Shown in pieces: positions 44,756 to 54,892 of a stretch of DNA of 64,000 nucleotides. Numbering within the stretch: position 1 is the stretch's first letter; each line of letters opens with the position of its first letter. Position numbers and translations under genes: made by a program. The DNA comes from Phascolarctos cinereus (taxonomy: Eukaryota > Chordata > Mammalia > Diprotodontia > Phascolarctidae), in the NCBI RefSeq assembly GCF_002099425.1, contig NW_018344228.1:1029001-1093000 (forward strand). The letters run 5' to 3'. The notes under the pieces were generated by a model. That model did no database searches, had not been told where the DNA came from, and was given only the letters and a program-made list of their open reading frames with translations.

Positions 44756-45351
44756 GTTTTCTAGATAATGAGTATACTCTTGCTATTTTATTTTTGCTTT
44801 GCATATTTAATTCTTCATACTTTCATCGTGTTATTCATTTGAATATATGTATATTTATACATACAAACCCACTCTAAAATTTTCTCTTCCTGTCTCTGTT
44901 GCTGAAAAGCATGGCTATTTTCATTCAAATAGTGATGGCATAATATTAAACATTCTTAACCCACGATATATCTTTTAAAAACACTGATACTCTGAGCCAC
45001 TGAATTCTCTTTTGTACTCATAGTATCTTCAGTATCACTATTCCTAAATTGATTGTGATGAGGCATCTGCTGGTTTGAAAACATTTTTGCCTCTTCTGAT
45101 TTTACACAGCAAAGGAAGAGATGTTAAAAACACTTATGTTATGGAAATTGTTCACTTATAAAAGATGCTTTTCCAGGTTAGAAATAATCTATAGAGTGGA
45201 AGATAATGTATCACTGAAGGGAGTGAACCTATTAGTCTTCTAGATTAAAGCCAGGTTCTTGAGGTATACTCATATTCAATATATTTTACTCTTTTCCTAA
45301 GCCATTTAAATATATTTAAAGTTACGTAACTTAAGAATCATATCTTCTGTG
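44756..45351. other. Single-copy-looking DNA
   Basis: Nothing recognised. Confidence 0.4.
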
Positions 45352-45540
45352 GAAGTTGATGTAGTATAAAATGCACTGATTAGGAGTTAGGAAGAGTTGA
45401 GTTCCTGTCTGGGCTACTTATTAACATCCTTTCCAGGATATTGTTAATGTTCTTGGAACTAAGGTCTTTTATCTGTAAAATAAGGGGGTGGATAAAGATG
45501 ATCTTCAAGGTTCCTTCTAGCTATAACGACTATGGTCTTA
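45352..45540 (+). repeat. MIR3-type CORE-SINE
   Basis: 'gtagtataaaatgcactgat', 'aggaagagttgagttcctgt' and 'caaggttccttctagctata' run from head to L3-like tail. Confidence 0.75.
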
Positions 45541-45721
45541 TCAATCTTAGCTCAGTGCCATGCACATGGCAGATGTTTTAAATGTGTTTATCTGAGTGAA
45601 TTGAACTAAGTAAGATAGACAATGATCCAGAAGTGTAAGGAGACACCCCCTCCTTTATAATTCAATAGAAGGATAGGAACATACACACAGGCTCCTGCAT
45701 TAACTCAGGCAATCTATAGGT

Positions 45722-45955
45722 GGGAAAGAAAGAAGCATTTATTTAGCGCCCACTATGTGCTATGCGCTTTTCAAATATCATCTCACTTGATCCCTCCCCT
45801 AGAGATAGGTGGTATTACTTTGCCTGTTTTATACTTGAGGAAATTGAGGCAGACAGAAATTATGTGACTTACTGTGAATTATCTGAGGATGGATTTGAAC
45901 TCAGGTCTTCCTCACTTCAGGCACAGTGCCCTGCCTAGTTGCTGCTATGCTCAGA
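45722..45955 (-). repeat. THER1-type CORE-SINE, antisense
   Basis: 'agcatttatttagcgcccac', 'tactatgtg'-like text, 'acttgaggaaattgaggcag' and 'ggatttgaactcaggtcttc' are in order and well preserved. Confidence 0.85.
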
Positions 45956-47384
45956 GGCTGGAATAACTTATTAGCTGGGGCTTGAGAGGGAGGTCCCTGA
46001 TAGCTCCTCGTGAATGCACTACCAGTGGTGGTGGTGGAAGGGTAGGGCAAAGGTGGGCACAGTCAAGTTATTTAAGGAAGTACTGCGGGCTAATTACCAT
46101 CAATGATTTGGGAAAGTATCCCCCTGAGTTTGACTAGAATAGTGGAACTCAGTGCTCTGATGTGTGGCCTTGGACCTTGACTGTATGCCCCATTCTCAGT
46201 GGGTTTGGAATCTGACACCCCTCATCCCCTTTCCCCTTTGGATCAATCTTTTGGTTATATTGTGTTTCCCTGGTGTTTTACCTATAACAGCTGGAACCTC
46301 TGGAGGCTAGTCTTGACAGTGTGTGCCCAGGGGAAAATAGAGTCTTCAGGGAAACACTTGCCCAGAGTGTAGAGTTTCCCGAATACACTGAGATTTTTTT
46401 TTCCCCACTGCTGCTTAAAGTCAGGGGACCTCCTGACATGAAAGCACTTGGTTATTGTTTGAAGTGTTTTGCATAAATAGCTGGTCTTTTTCAGTGTTCT
46501 CCTCTCTTGGTTTACTTTAACAGTTGCTCTCAGTGATGTCTGAAAACAACCTATGGTTTTTCCACTTCACAGAAGGAGCCATTCTAATAGTGTTCATCAC
46601 AGTGGGAGCCCCATTAGGAAATTAAAGCTGGGGACTTATGAAACATTGATTCAGAGCTGTAGCTTTTCCTGATTCTGATACTGAAGACACCTGTGGTTAC
46701 CCTGAAATAAGTGCAGGCTTTTTGACAGGTGCTCTTTGAATGCAGGATTGGAAGATCCAAAGAGCTTGGAGGGGGCTCTGGAGAGCAGAGTGTAGGTGTC
46801 TAAGGCCACCTAAGGCCAGCCTGGTATTAACAGCTGCTCCCTGCAGGCCACCTCCATCATGGTCTCAGGGCTAGGAAGGCATTTGATAGAAGGGGTCAGA
46901 GTGAGTGGGTCAGTAGAGTAGCTGTTAAGAAGATTGTGGATAACTTGGTAGCCTCTATGGACTCCATTCCTATAATGAATCTTGGTTTTTTCCTGCCTTC
47001 TTTATTTCACAAACCAATGAACTTTGTAATCTGCCTGCAGCTGTGTTAAGCAAGGAGTTGCCAACTGCAGGTTTAAAATATATTTATTCTTCCAGGCAAT
47101 GAAATCAGTCCTCAGGAAGAAAAAAATAATAATGTGTCCAGTTAGGCAAGTGGTCTCCTAGGACAGGTAGTCTCCTAAGAATGGTGTGCTCTTTTCAGCT
47201 ACCCTGTGACATTCAGAGCCCTTAGAAAGAGAGAGAAAAGAAACTTATGGGTACTCTTCAGATTCCTGGAGTTTCACACAGCTACAAAATTGGTCCAAAG
47301 AGATCCACTATTTTGGTACTTAAAACAATTCACATTTTCATATATTTTTATCCATTTAACAAGCATTTATTTTTATTAAGGTAA
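45956..47384. other. Single-copy-looking DNA, 1.4 kb, higher GC
   Basis: This is among the longest repeat-free stretches and is clearly richer in G+C than average (about 46000-47200). No open frame above 60 codons and no splice pattern that I trust. A candidate for a comparative-genomics check. Confidence 0.45.
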
Positions 47385-47597
47385 ACAGGTAATATATTTG
47401 TATAGAGCTTGATTCATACATTATGATTATATTTGATTGCCACGGTAAGCCAATGGAGTAGATATTATTATCCCCATTTTATAGGTGAGAAAACTGAGGT
47501 GCAAGAAGGCTAAAATGATTTGCATATTGTTGAACCAGATCTGGAACTTAGATATTGACTCTGTCTAGATTCTCTTGCCCTATAATACATTGCTTCC
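47385..47597 (-). repeat. THER1-type CORE-SINE, antisense, decayed
   Basis: 'agatattattatccccattt' then 'tataggtgagaaaactgagg' is the core. The head is weak. Confidence 0.75.
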
Positions 47598-48189
47598 AGC
47601 CACTCCCCCACTCCCATACATAATTCATTCATGTCAACCACATTATTCTGAATAGTTGCTGAACTAACGACCACTTTCTATTATATTTTCTGAGTCAGAA
47701 TTATGCATTAAGAGTCCTTTAAATGAAAATCATTGATGCAAATCATTTATGGAAATTTGGACATTAATCACAGTAATTTTTTTTTTAAAAGAGTGAATGT
47801 TTCATAATGGTATAATTAATAATCACAAGAGATCATTACAACATGGGTCTCAGAATGCTGGTCTGTCATCAATAACAGAGTTTAGTATACCCGTCACTGA
47901 GAAGCATTTTGTTTGAGTGAAAACTTAACTGCCTAAAGGCAGTTAATTTTTAATGACTAATGAGCCATTCTCAGATGAGCACTTTTCTCATTAGGTCCCT
48001 GGAATCATGACACTGTGAAGGCTTCATGGATCACAATTTGCATTTGGGTAGTGATATTCATGTATGTTTTTCCTTTAAAAAATATTTAACTCCACCTAAG
48101 TGTAACAACTAATGTGAATGTGAACTAGGCAAACAAAGCCAGAAAATAATTTCTCATTCAATTGAATGCCTTGATACATGTGAAAAACA
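47598..48189. other. Single-copy-looking DNA with inverted repeats
   Basis: No repeat family recognised. Two nested inverted repeats with TAAT-type motifs lie at 47927-47994. Confidence 0.45.
47927..47944. repeat. 8-2-8 perfect inverted repeat
   Basis: 'aactgcct', a 2-base spacer and 'aggcagtt' form a perfect palindrome. Close by, 'ctaatgag' (47957-47964) and its complement 'ctcattag' (47987-47994) form a second pair. These may be binding sites or chance. Confidence 0.8.
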
Positions 48190-48360
48190 ATAATATAAGG
48201 AAATTGTTTCATCACATCTGAAGATTCCCCCTACCATACCAGGGCGATAATTGCACTGCTTGTGAAATCTGTCACTTTGGGGGATGCTGGAAGTTCAACC
48301 AGGCTTCTTGTCAAGAACAGATTGGTGAGAGTTAACATGAAGGAGTGAATGTTACATTAA
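48190..48360 (+). repeat. 170-bp repeat unit 1, unassigned family
   Basis: It is related to 49692-49862 in the same orientation. Shared blocks include 'tttcatcacatct', 'cttgtgaaatct' then 'tcacttt', 'gaaagttcaac'/'ggaagttcaac', 'cttgtcaa', 'attggtgagag' and 'aatgttacat'. By eye it is about 75-80% identical with few gaps. I do not recognise the family. Confidence 0.75.
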
Positions 48361-48489
48361 CATCAACAGTTATAGCAACTGATTTTTGAGGGTTATTTTG
48401 TTATTTCATTTATGAAGAGCTACCCCTGATGGTGTTACTCCTCTTCTCATTCTAAGGTCAATCCATCCATTCAAAAGGGATGTAGTGTC

Positions 48490-48775
48490 TAGCTTTGGTG
48501 ACCCATGACTATAGTGGCTACTTTTAGGAAGGCTGCAGGTAGATCACTTGAGTTTGAAAATTCTTAGCCACATAGGGTTAAAGCCAAATGGGTAACATAC
48601 TACGGTGAGACACCAAAATGTCGAGCCTAAGGGAGCAGTCTATCAAAGAAATGGTGAACAAGCCACACTCAAAAAAAAAATGGAGCAATTAAAGCTGATG
48701 ATTGTTGGAATTGGGCCTGTGAGTGACCACTGTACCGTGAGTGAGTGAGACAGGGAGATCCAGTCAGAAAAAAAA
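48490..48775 (+). pseudogene. RN7SL pseudogene: 7SL (SRP) RNA retropseudogene
   Basis: The copy follows the whole 7SL RNA, Alu domain and S domain, in order. 'ctatagtggctact', 'aggaaggctgcaggtagatc' and 'acttgagttt' match the 5' Alu domain. 'aagggagcag', 'atggtgaacaagcc' and 'aaatggagcaatta' match the S domain. 'gggcctgtgagtgaccactg' then 'tacc' and 'gtgagacagggagatcc' match the 3' Alu domain. It ends in an A-rich tail (48771-48805) as a retroposed copy does. 'gtagtgtc' before and 'atagtgtc' after the tail may be a short target duplication. Many substitutions, so it is old and not expected to work in the signal recognition particle. It is full length, which separates it from Alu- or B1-type SINEs. 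Confidence 0.85.
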
Positions 48776-48842
48776 AATTAATAAACAAACAAATAAAGTG
48801 GTAGCATAGTGTCCTAGACAACCACTTGAGACATAACGATAG

Positions 48843-49222
48843 TTAATAATGGTGGTTAACATTTATGTAGAACTTTAAGGTTTATAAAATACTTAATATA
48901 TTTTACAGTTTTCAATTCTAACAAAAGCCTTGTGAATTAGGCACTATTATTATTATTATTATCATTATCATTATTGTTATTTTATAAATAAGGAAACTGA
49001 AGCTAAGGGAGATCAAGTGACTTGCCCAGGGTCACAGAGGTAGTAAATATTTGAAGCATAGATTTGTGATGATAGTTCCAGGTATACTTTTTTTAATTAA
49101 TTTATTTTGATTTCCAGGTACACTTTTGATTTTCCTTAAGGCTGATAGGTAGTGTTCTAGATAAAAGGCTGGACTTGAACTCATGTCTTCTTGACTCCAA
49201 GTTGAGCCTTTCATCTAAAACA
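48843..49222 (-). repeat. THER1-type CORE-SINE, antisense, split
   Basis: The left part (48843-49065) has 'gtagaactttaaggtttata', an internal TTA/TTATCA expansion at about 48945-48980, and 'gacttgcccagggtcacaga'. The right part (about 49160-49222) has 'ggctggacttgaactcatgt' and 'cttcttgactccaagttgag'. About 95 bp of AT-rich sequence lies between them. Confidence 0.8.
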
Positions 49223-49691
49223 CCTTTATTCAGTCTTAATTGAGTGTCAAAAGTATTCCCAGTGCTGTCATCCCAGATTCACATAATACATCAACATTAA
49301 AAACCATTAAATAACATGTAGCAAGAGGAGAGAGAATTTCTTATATGACAGATTTGCATTTCTGTTACTTCTGCTCAGTGACAAAAACATGTGTTGATAT
49401 GCAATCTACAATGATTTACAAAGCAGTGCATCATATTCTGTAATGGCTGTAGTGGGGAGAGGATGTCTTAAAACGATATACAGCCATTTGTCACATTTTG
49501 AAACAGTTCCAAAATAGTTTGCTGACATGTACTAAAGAGCTTTCGATGACATCTGAAATGGTTCATTTGTTATGTCAACTGGAAGATATTAAATGATATC
49601 TGAAAATCATTTTAAGATTTATTGAAGTGATTGACTATATCCCTTAATGGTAATTGGCACACCGCATAAGCAATATTATCATTAGGAAACA
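49223..49691. other. Single-copy-looking DNA
   Basis: Nothing recognised. The last 100 bp may contain a weak extension of the 170-bp repeat. Confidence 0.4.
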
Positions 49692-49862
49692 TAAGAAAAT
49701 CATTTCATCACATCTTAAAATTATTCCTATCATGCTAGGCTGTAATGGCACCACTTGTGAAATCTATCACTTTAGGGTGATACTGAAAGTTCAACTAGTC
49801 CTCTTGTCAACATCAAATTGGTGAGAGATAACTTGAAGGGAGTTAATGTTACATGCATAATT
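49692..49862 (+). repeat. 170-bp repeat unit 2, unassigned family
   Basis: Partner of 48190-48360, about 1.5 kb away in the same orientation. Similarity fades on both sides ('gcataattt' follows here, 'taacatcaac' there), so the unit has real limits. Confidence 0.75.
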
Positions 49863-50231
49863 TAATAATGCACAAAAATACATGGGGGCCCCTTAGCCTA
49901 ACATAGTTCTCCATTGGCTCTTACTAGATATCTATTGAAGGCATTTGCCAAGAGATTGGCAAACTAATAAGAACTCTCTAAATTTCAGCTATTAATCATT
50001 ATTATTAGTACTTAGCAATTCCAATTTGAATTAGAGAAATTACAACTCATTCTAGTTTGATTAAAGACCTAGTTACAGAGTTGGTCTTTTTCTTTGCATT
50101 CCCAACAGCTCCTCTCCTTGCCCCCACACCAGTATAATTATACTGCTTAGTTCATATGCCTTCACAATTTAACTTGCTTTTTTCTAAACAAGCAAAAAGA
50201 CTTATTCTAAAACTTAGGATGGAAAAACAAT
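49863..50231. other. Single-copy-looking DNA
   Basis: Nothing recognised. Confidence 0.4.
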
Positions 50232-50445
50232 ACGGCATAGTGGAAAGAGATATAGGCTTGGAACCAGGAAGACTTGGGCTTGATTCCCACCTCTGATGCA
50301 TGCTAGCTGTGAGAACCTGGGAAGGTCCCTCAATCTTTTACTGCTCTGGGCAACTCTTGAGGACTATTACCAAGATGCCTACCTGCATTGACAGAGGGAC
50401 CTTTCTCAAATGGAAATCCCCTGTATCAATGAAATCACACATCTA
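50232..50445 (+). repeat. CORE-SINE with the 'gagttccct' 3' module, best copy
   Basis: The head 'acggcatagtggaaagagat' is followed by 'caggaagacttgggcttgat', 'actgctctgggcaactcttg', 'gcctacctgcattgacagag' and 'tcccctgtatcaatgaaatc' then acac. All parts of the family are visible in this copy. Confidence 0.8.
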
Positions 50446-50687
50446 AGCCCTCACCTAACATTTAGGGTCATGTGTTTTAGCATTTTTGTGCCATATAATC
50501 TTTTATATTACATCCAGCTGTGTTACAGGGCATTGGCAAAAATTCATGATAGAAAAGTAAGTCCATTAACTGTCGTTCTGTCTCTATGTCAGTTGTCTGG
50601 CTTATTTAATTAATTATTTAATAGTATCTGTTTTGATGAAATCCAGAAGCTATGATAAGCAAATGGAGGCTTTTGTTGGCATATAGG

Positions 50688-51190
50688 TGGTCCTAGCATA
50701 AAGAACTGCATTTGGAGTAAGGAAGAGTCTCACCCACTTACTACCTGTGTGACCCTGAGCAGGTGATTTAACTTTTTCAGCTTCAATTTCCTCTTCTGTA
50801 AAATAGGGATAATCATAAAGTCTAGCAATGAGAATAATAAGGGAGGAAGCATACCATAGTGTCATGAGAACTGGTCTCAGAGTCAGAAAGACTTGGGTTC
50901 AAGTTCTTCTAACATTTAACATCTACTGGGTGACCCTGGGCAAGTCACTTAATTTCTTACAATTACAGGCAATTTTCTAAGCTTTAAATTGCAGAGAACA
51001 TACTGACCTGCACTGGCAGAAACAGTATCCTTAACTGGAAATCTTCTAAACCAGTCGATTCACAATTTCAATCCCAATCCCTATCAAATAGTACTCCCTT
51101 TATAGTGCTGCTGAGAGGATTAAATGAAATAACAAATTAAAGTACTTTGAAAAATTTAGAATGCTCTGTGAGTGTTGGTTATTATCATTA
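50688..51190 (+). repeat. MIR-type CORE-SINE, split by another SINE
   Basis: The left arm (50688-50830) ends in 'gtaaaatagggataatcata'. The right arm (about 51078-51190) resumes with 'tgctgagaggattaaatgaa' and ends 'gagtgttggttattatcatt'. Together they make one MIR. Confidence 0.8.
50850..51070 (+). repeat. CORE-SINE with 3' module, inserted in MIR
   Basis: 'gtcagaaagacttgggttca', 'ggtgaccctgggcaagtcac', 'ctgacctgcactggcagaaa' and 'ggaaatcttctaaaccagtc' follow the family order. It is younger than the MIR around it. Confidence 0.8.
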
Positions 51191-51418
51191 TTATTGTCTG
51201 TTTGAATGTGACAAGGCTATCTTCAGTCATCCTTTATGTGTTGCAACATCAGCAGCCAAAGAAAATGTACTAACTAATAAATAATTATCTTTGACAGTGC
51301 AAGAGTTTAAAAAAAAACATACTTCAAGATCCTAATAAGTAATCTTTCTTTGATAAAGCTTGCTGTAGATATCAGTACTGTTTAGTCTCTAGCAAGAACT
51401 TCGTAAATACTATATCGT
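51191..51418. other. Single-copy-looking DNA
   Basis: Nothing recognised. Confidence 0.35.
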
Positions 51419-51705
51419 CTGTAGCCTTGAGGCTACATGTGGCCCTCTAGGTCCTCAAGTGTGGCCCTTTGAATGAATCCAAACTTCACAGAATAAATCC
51501 CCTTAATAAAAGTATTTGTTCTGTAAAACTTGGACTGTCGAAAGGCTGCACTCACTTATTAAGGGAAGTACAAAGTGCCATGGGGTCTGATGAGATAGAG
51601 ACTAGAACCAACAGAATGAATCAAGCTTTGTGGAGGAATTTTAATTTGACCTAGGCCTTGATGGATGGAGAATATGTCATTAGGTAGAGATGAGAGGAGA
51701 AGACA
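51419..51705 (+). repeat. Local duplication, copy A (derived)
   Basis: This matches 52636-52914 at roughly 97% identity (about 9 substitutions and two small gaps, counted by eye). It holds part of a hAT-type element ('ggccctctaggtcctcaagt') followed by part of an antisense L2-like repeat ('gacctaggccttgatggatg'). Neither repeat continues beyond the edges of copy A, unlike copy B, so A looks like the derived copy. A 61-codon open frame here has no support. Confidence 0.85.
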
Positions 51706-51739
51706 AGGTACCACCATGTAAGGTGAATCTTTACTTTGT

Positions 51740-51948
51740 TAATTATAGCTCACGTTTATGTAGAACTTTGTTTTACTTACATTGACACTCTATGATAGAC
51801 AGCGCAAGTATTAAAAATTTGCAGATGAGGAAATAGAAACTCAGAAAAGCTGTGGCTTGACCAGAGTCATAAAGTAAATGTCTGAGTTGTTGCAAATGCT
51901 GAACTTCTGGCAGTAGCTTCCTTTCCATCACTCAATGCTGCCTCCTTT
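51740..51948 (-). repeat. THER1-type CORE-SINE, antisense
   Basis: 'tatagctcacgtttatgtag', 'gcagatgaggaaatagaaac' and a decayed head ending 'actcaatgctgcc'. Confidence 0.75.
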
Positions 51949-52439
51949 AACTTCATAAGTCAGCTTCATAAATGATTATTCTTCTCTGAAATGCCACCCT
52001 CAACACTTTGTATTTGGAATCATAACTAATGATTCAATTCACCTACCATATAATTGCTTTACTGGGGTCTGTCATCATGACACTGGTAACCTCTTATATA
52101 TTCTCTGCAGGATGGAATGGATGGTATTTATCTGTTTGTTTTGCAATGGAAAGCCTTTGATTTCTTACTCTTATTTCTATCAAATCTTATGAATCATTGC
52201 CCTTTATGCTCAAACTTGGCACTTTTGAGAATGATACGTGGCTAAGACAACAAATTTATGGTCTTAGTCTACACCATATATAAATGTGAAAACTCTTTGA
52301 CTATTTTGGCCAGAGTCAATGCTCACTAATTCTGTTTGCTCTTAGTCTCGTCACATACCTAATGCCTTAGGTCAGATAGTGCTAAGTCACTTCTGATTGT
52401 TCTGTACCAGACTATTTGTTCATTTGTCTTTTCCTTCCT
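51949..52439. other. Single-copy-looking DNA
   Basis: Nothing certain recognised. Confidence 0.4.
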
Positions 52440-52621
52440 TCATTTATTCATTCATTCAGAAAACAAATTTTACAGGTTCCAGCTGTGTGCAATGTACCAC
52501 ACTATGTTCTGTGTATATACAAAGATAAATATGGCATGATCCCTGCTTTCAAGAAGTTTATTATTTAGCACAGGGTGATGAGATATGAACCTAGTATAAT
52601 TGAAATGATCATTGAATAAGT

Positions 52622-52770
52622 CAGGGGTGGAGAACCTGCAGCCTTGAGGCTACATGTGACCCTCTAGGTCCTCACGTGTGGCCCTTTGAATGAATCCAAA
52701 CTTCACAGAATAAATCCCCTTAATAAAAGTATTCTGTAAAACTTGGATTGTCAAAAGGCTGCACTCATTA
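52622..52770 (+). mobile_element. hAT-type element (CAGGGGTGG terminus)
   Basis: It begins 'caggggtggagaacctgcag', a typical hAT terminus, and contains 'ggtcctcacgtgtggccctt'. The right terminus is missing or decayed. It is a different family from 42148. A partial copy lies in the duplication at 51419. Confidence 0.65.
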
Positions 52771-52914
52771 AGTGAAATACGAAGTGCCATGGGGTCTGAT
52801 GAGATAGAGACTAGAACCAACAGAATGAATCAAGCTTTGTGGAAGAATTTTAATTTGACCTAGGCCTTGATGGATGGAGAATATGTCATTAGGTAGAGAT
52901 GAGAGGAGAAGACA
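52636..52914 (+). repeat. Local duplication, copy B (probable donor)
   Basis: The near-identical partner of 51419-51705. Here the hAT part begins 14 bp further left at its true terminus and the L2-like part runs on past the right edge, so this is the original context. Confidence 0.85.
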
Positions 52915-53002
52915 GATTTTAAATATAGACAAAGGCATGGGCAAATACATTTAGTTGGGAAAGCATGGAAGCATGTATAGCCAGGGCCAGTAATCCAGAG
53001 AT

Positions 53003-53250
53003 GTCATGATACAGTGTAAAGGGCGTTGGATTTGCTGTTAGAGACTATGGGTTCAACTCCTGACTTTTATTTACTACTCATGTGCCCTTGGCGAAGACAC
53101 ACAACTTCTCTGAGACTCACTTTCCCCATCTGTACAATGAGGATATAGTACTCACTTTACAGGATCATTCTGAGAATTAAATGAGATAATACATTCAAAT
53201 ACCTTTTCAAGCCTTAAAATGTTATATAAATGTTGTTGTTGTTGTTGTTG
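53003..53250 (+). repeat. MIR-type CORE-SINE, full length
   Basis: 'catgatacagtgtaaagggc', 'actttccccatctgtacaat', 'ggatcattctgagaattaaa' and 'tgagataatacattcaaata' are in order. A (GTT)n tail at about 53229-53250 ends it. Confidence 0.85.
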
Positions 53251-53299
53251 ATGATGATGTAATGCATCATAATGGAAAGAGACCTGCCTTGGAAAGAAG

Positions 53300-53576
53300 G
53301 AAGGAAAGAAGGAAACATTTTTATATAGTTCTTACCATGTGCCAGGTACTGTGCTAAGTACTTTAAAAATATCTCACTTAATTCTCAAAACAATTCTGAC
53401 AGCTGCCTGCTATTATTATCTAGATTTTTACAGTTAATGAAACTGAGGCAAATAGAATTTAAGTGAGTTGTCCAGCAGGGTCACACAGCTAATAAGTGTC
53501 TGATGACAAAATTGAGCTCAGGTCCTCCTGGATCCAGGCTTGGAGCTCTGTTCACTGAACTACCAGCTGCCTCCCA
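53300..53576 (-). repeat. THER1-type CORE-SINE, antisense, full length
   Basis: 'ttaccatgtgccaggtactg', 'tgctattattatctagattt', 'cagcagggtcacacagctaa' and 'gctctgttcactgaactacc' then agctgcctccc are in order. It interrupts a sense-strand SINE. Confidence 0.9.
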
Positions 53577-53869
53577 GGGTGACCTAGATTCAAGTCTCAC
53601 TTCTGACAGATACTTGCTGAGTGATCCTGGGCAACTCACTTAACATCAGGGTGCCTTAGGCTCTCAAACATCGGAAGTTGCACCTTCTCAATATCTAGAG
53701 TTCATTTTTTTTCTCTTTACACACAAAGCAATCACTTGACCTTAGGCTGTCATTACCGCTCACCTAGATTAATTTTTTTTTTAGCACTGTCCTTGTCCCA
53801 AGTCTCTCCCCAGTAAAGTCAGTCCTACCCACTGCTGCTAGAGTAATTTTGTTTAAACACAGATCTAAT

Positions 53870-54112
53870 AAAAATAGTAACAGCCAGCATTTATATATTG
53901 CTTCCAGGTTCGCAAAGCACTTTACAAACATCTCATTTTATCCTTACAACAATCCTAAGAGGCAGGTGCTATTATTATCCACATTTTATGGATGGATAAA
54001 GTGAGGCAAACAATGTCTAAGTCATTTTCTCAGGGTCACATAGTGTCTACAGCAAGGTTTGCGCTCTTGTTTTCCAGACTCCACGTACAATGCTCTATCC
54101 ATTGTGCTGCCT
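53870..54112 (-). repeat. THER1-type CORE-SINE, antisense, in L2
   Basis: 'ccagcatttatatattgctt', 'ttcgcaaagcactttacaaa', 'ggcaggtgctattattatcc' and 'tctatccattgtgctgcctg' give a full-length copy inside the L2. Confidence 0.9.
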
Positions 54113-54644
54113 GACCATGTGACTCCTCTCAATAATGTCAAAAGTCTTCTTATTGCATCTAGGATAAAGATAAAACTCCTCTATTTAGTTGTAAAAGCCC
54201 TGCGCAACTCATCTTTCCAGCTTTATGGGAGAGTTGGCGCCCCCTTCTCCCCAAATACATACTCTGACCTTCCTTCTTTTCCTCATATTCAACCTAGCTT
54301 CCAGTTCTCTCCATGCCCTTCACACCAGCTGTTTCTACATGCTTGGAATGCACTCCGTCTTTACTCCCACCTCCTGGGGCCCCTTTCTTCCTTAAAGTCG
54401 CAGTTTAAGTATTGTCATGCATGAAACCTTTAGTGATCTCCCAAATATGTGTCACCTCCTTTAAACTACCTTGTACTTAATTATTTTGTAGACATTTGTA
54501 TTTATTCACTTTATATTTGTGAATATATTTTTATATGTGCTTCTTATCTCCCCCATTGGAATGTAAGCTCTTTGCAAGAAGAAATTGTCTTTTTCTTTAT
54601 ACTTGTATGCCCCGTGCCAAGCACATCACAGGTGCTTAATAAAA

Positions 54645-54892
54645 ACTAGATAGCGCAGTAGATAGAGAGCTGGGACTGAAGTCAGGAAGACTCGAGTTCA
54701 AATCCAGTCTCACACACTTACTATGTGACCTTGGGTAAGTTACTTAACCCTGTTCACCCCAGTTTCCTCGTTTATAAAATGAGTTGGAGAAAGAAATGGC
54801 AAACCACTCCAGTATCTTTGTCAAGAAAAGCCCAAATGGGGTAATGAAGAATCGTACACAAGTGAAACAACTGAAGAACAACAAAAAATAGT
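54645..54892 (+). repeat. MAR1-type CORE-SINE in the L2 tail
   Basis: 'ctagatagcgcagtagatag', 'aagactcgagttcaaatcca', 'tatgtgaccttgggtaagtt', 'ggcaaaccactccagtatct' and the end 'caagtgaaacaactgaagaa' then caac. The RTE-like tail is complete. L2-like tail text resumes after it. Confidence 0.9.

Larger units (their letters stand above)
52440..52985 (-). mobile_element. L2-like LINE 3' region, antisense, split by a hAT element
   Basis: The left arm (52440-52621) has 'tcattcattcagaaaacaaa' and 'tgatccctgctttcaagaag'. The right arm (about 52770-52985) has 'gacctaggccttgatggatg' and 'gacaaaggcatgggcaaata'. The same order occurs at 6345-6650. Confidence 0.65.

Noticed and set aside
48225-48300. Slight resemblance of the 170-bp repeat to 7SK RNA ('atctgtcac')
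   Set aside because: Only one short block agrees and the order of the rest does not follow 7SK.
51419-52914. Two independent insertions of one transposon
   Set aside because: The shared segment starts inside a hAT element and ends inside an L2-like repeat, so its edges match no single element.
54059-54424. 121-codon open frame, the longest in the window
   Set aside because: It starts in an antisense THER1 and runs through L2 3' sequence, so it is a repeat-derived or chance opening.
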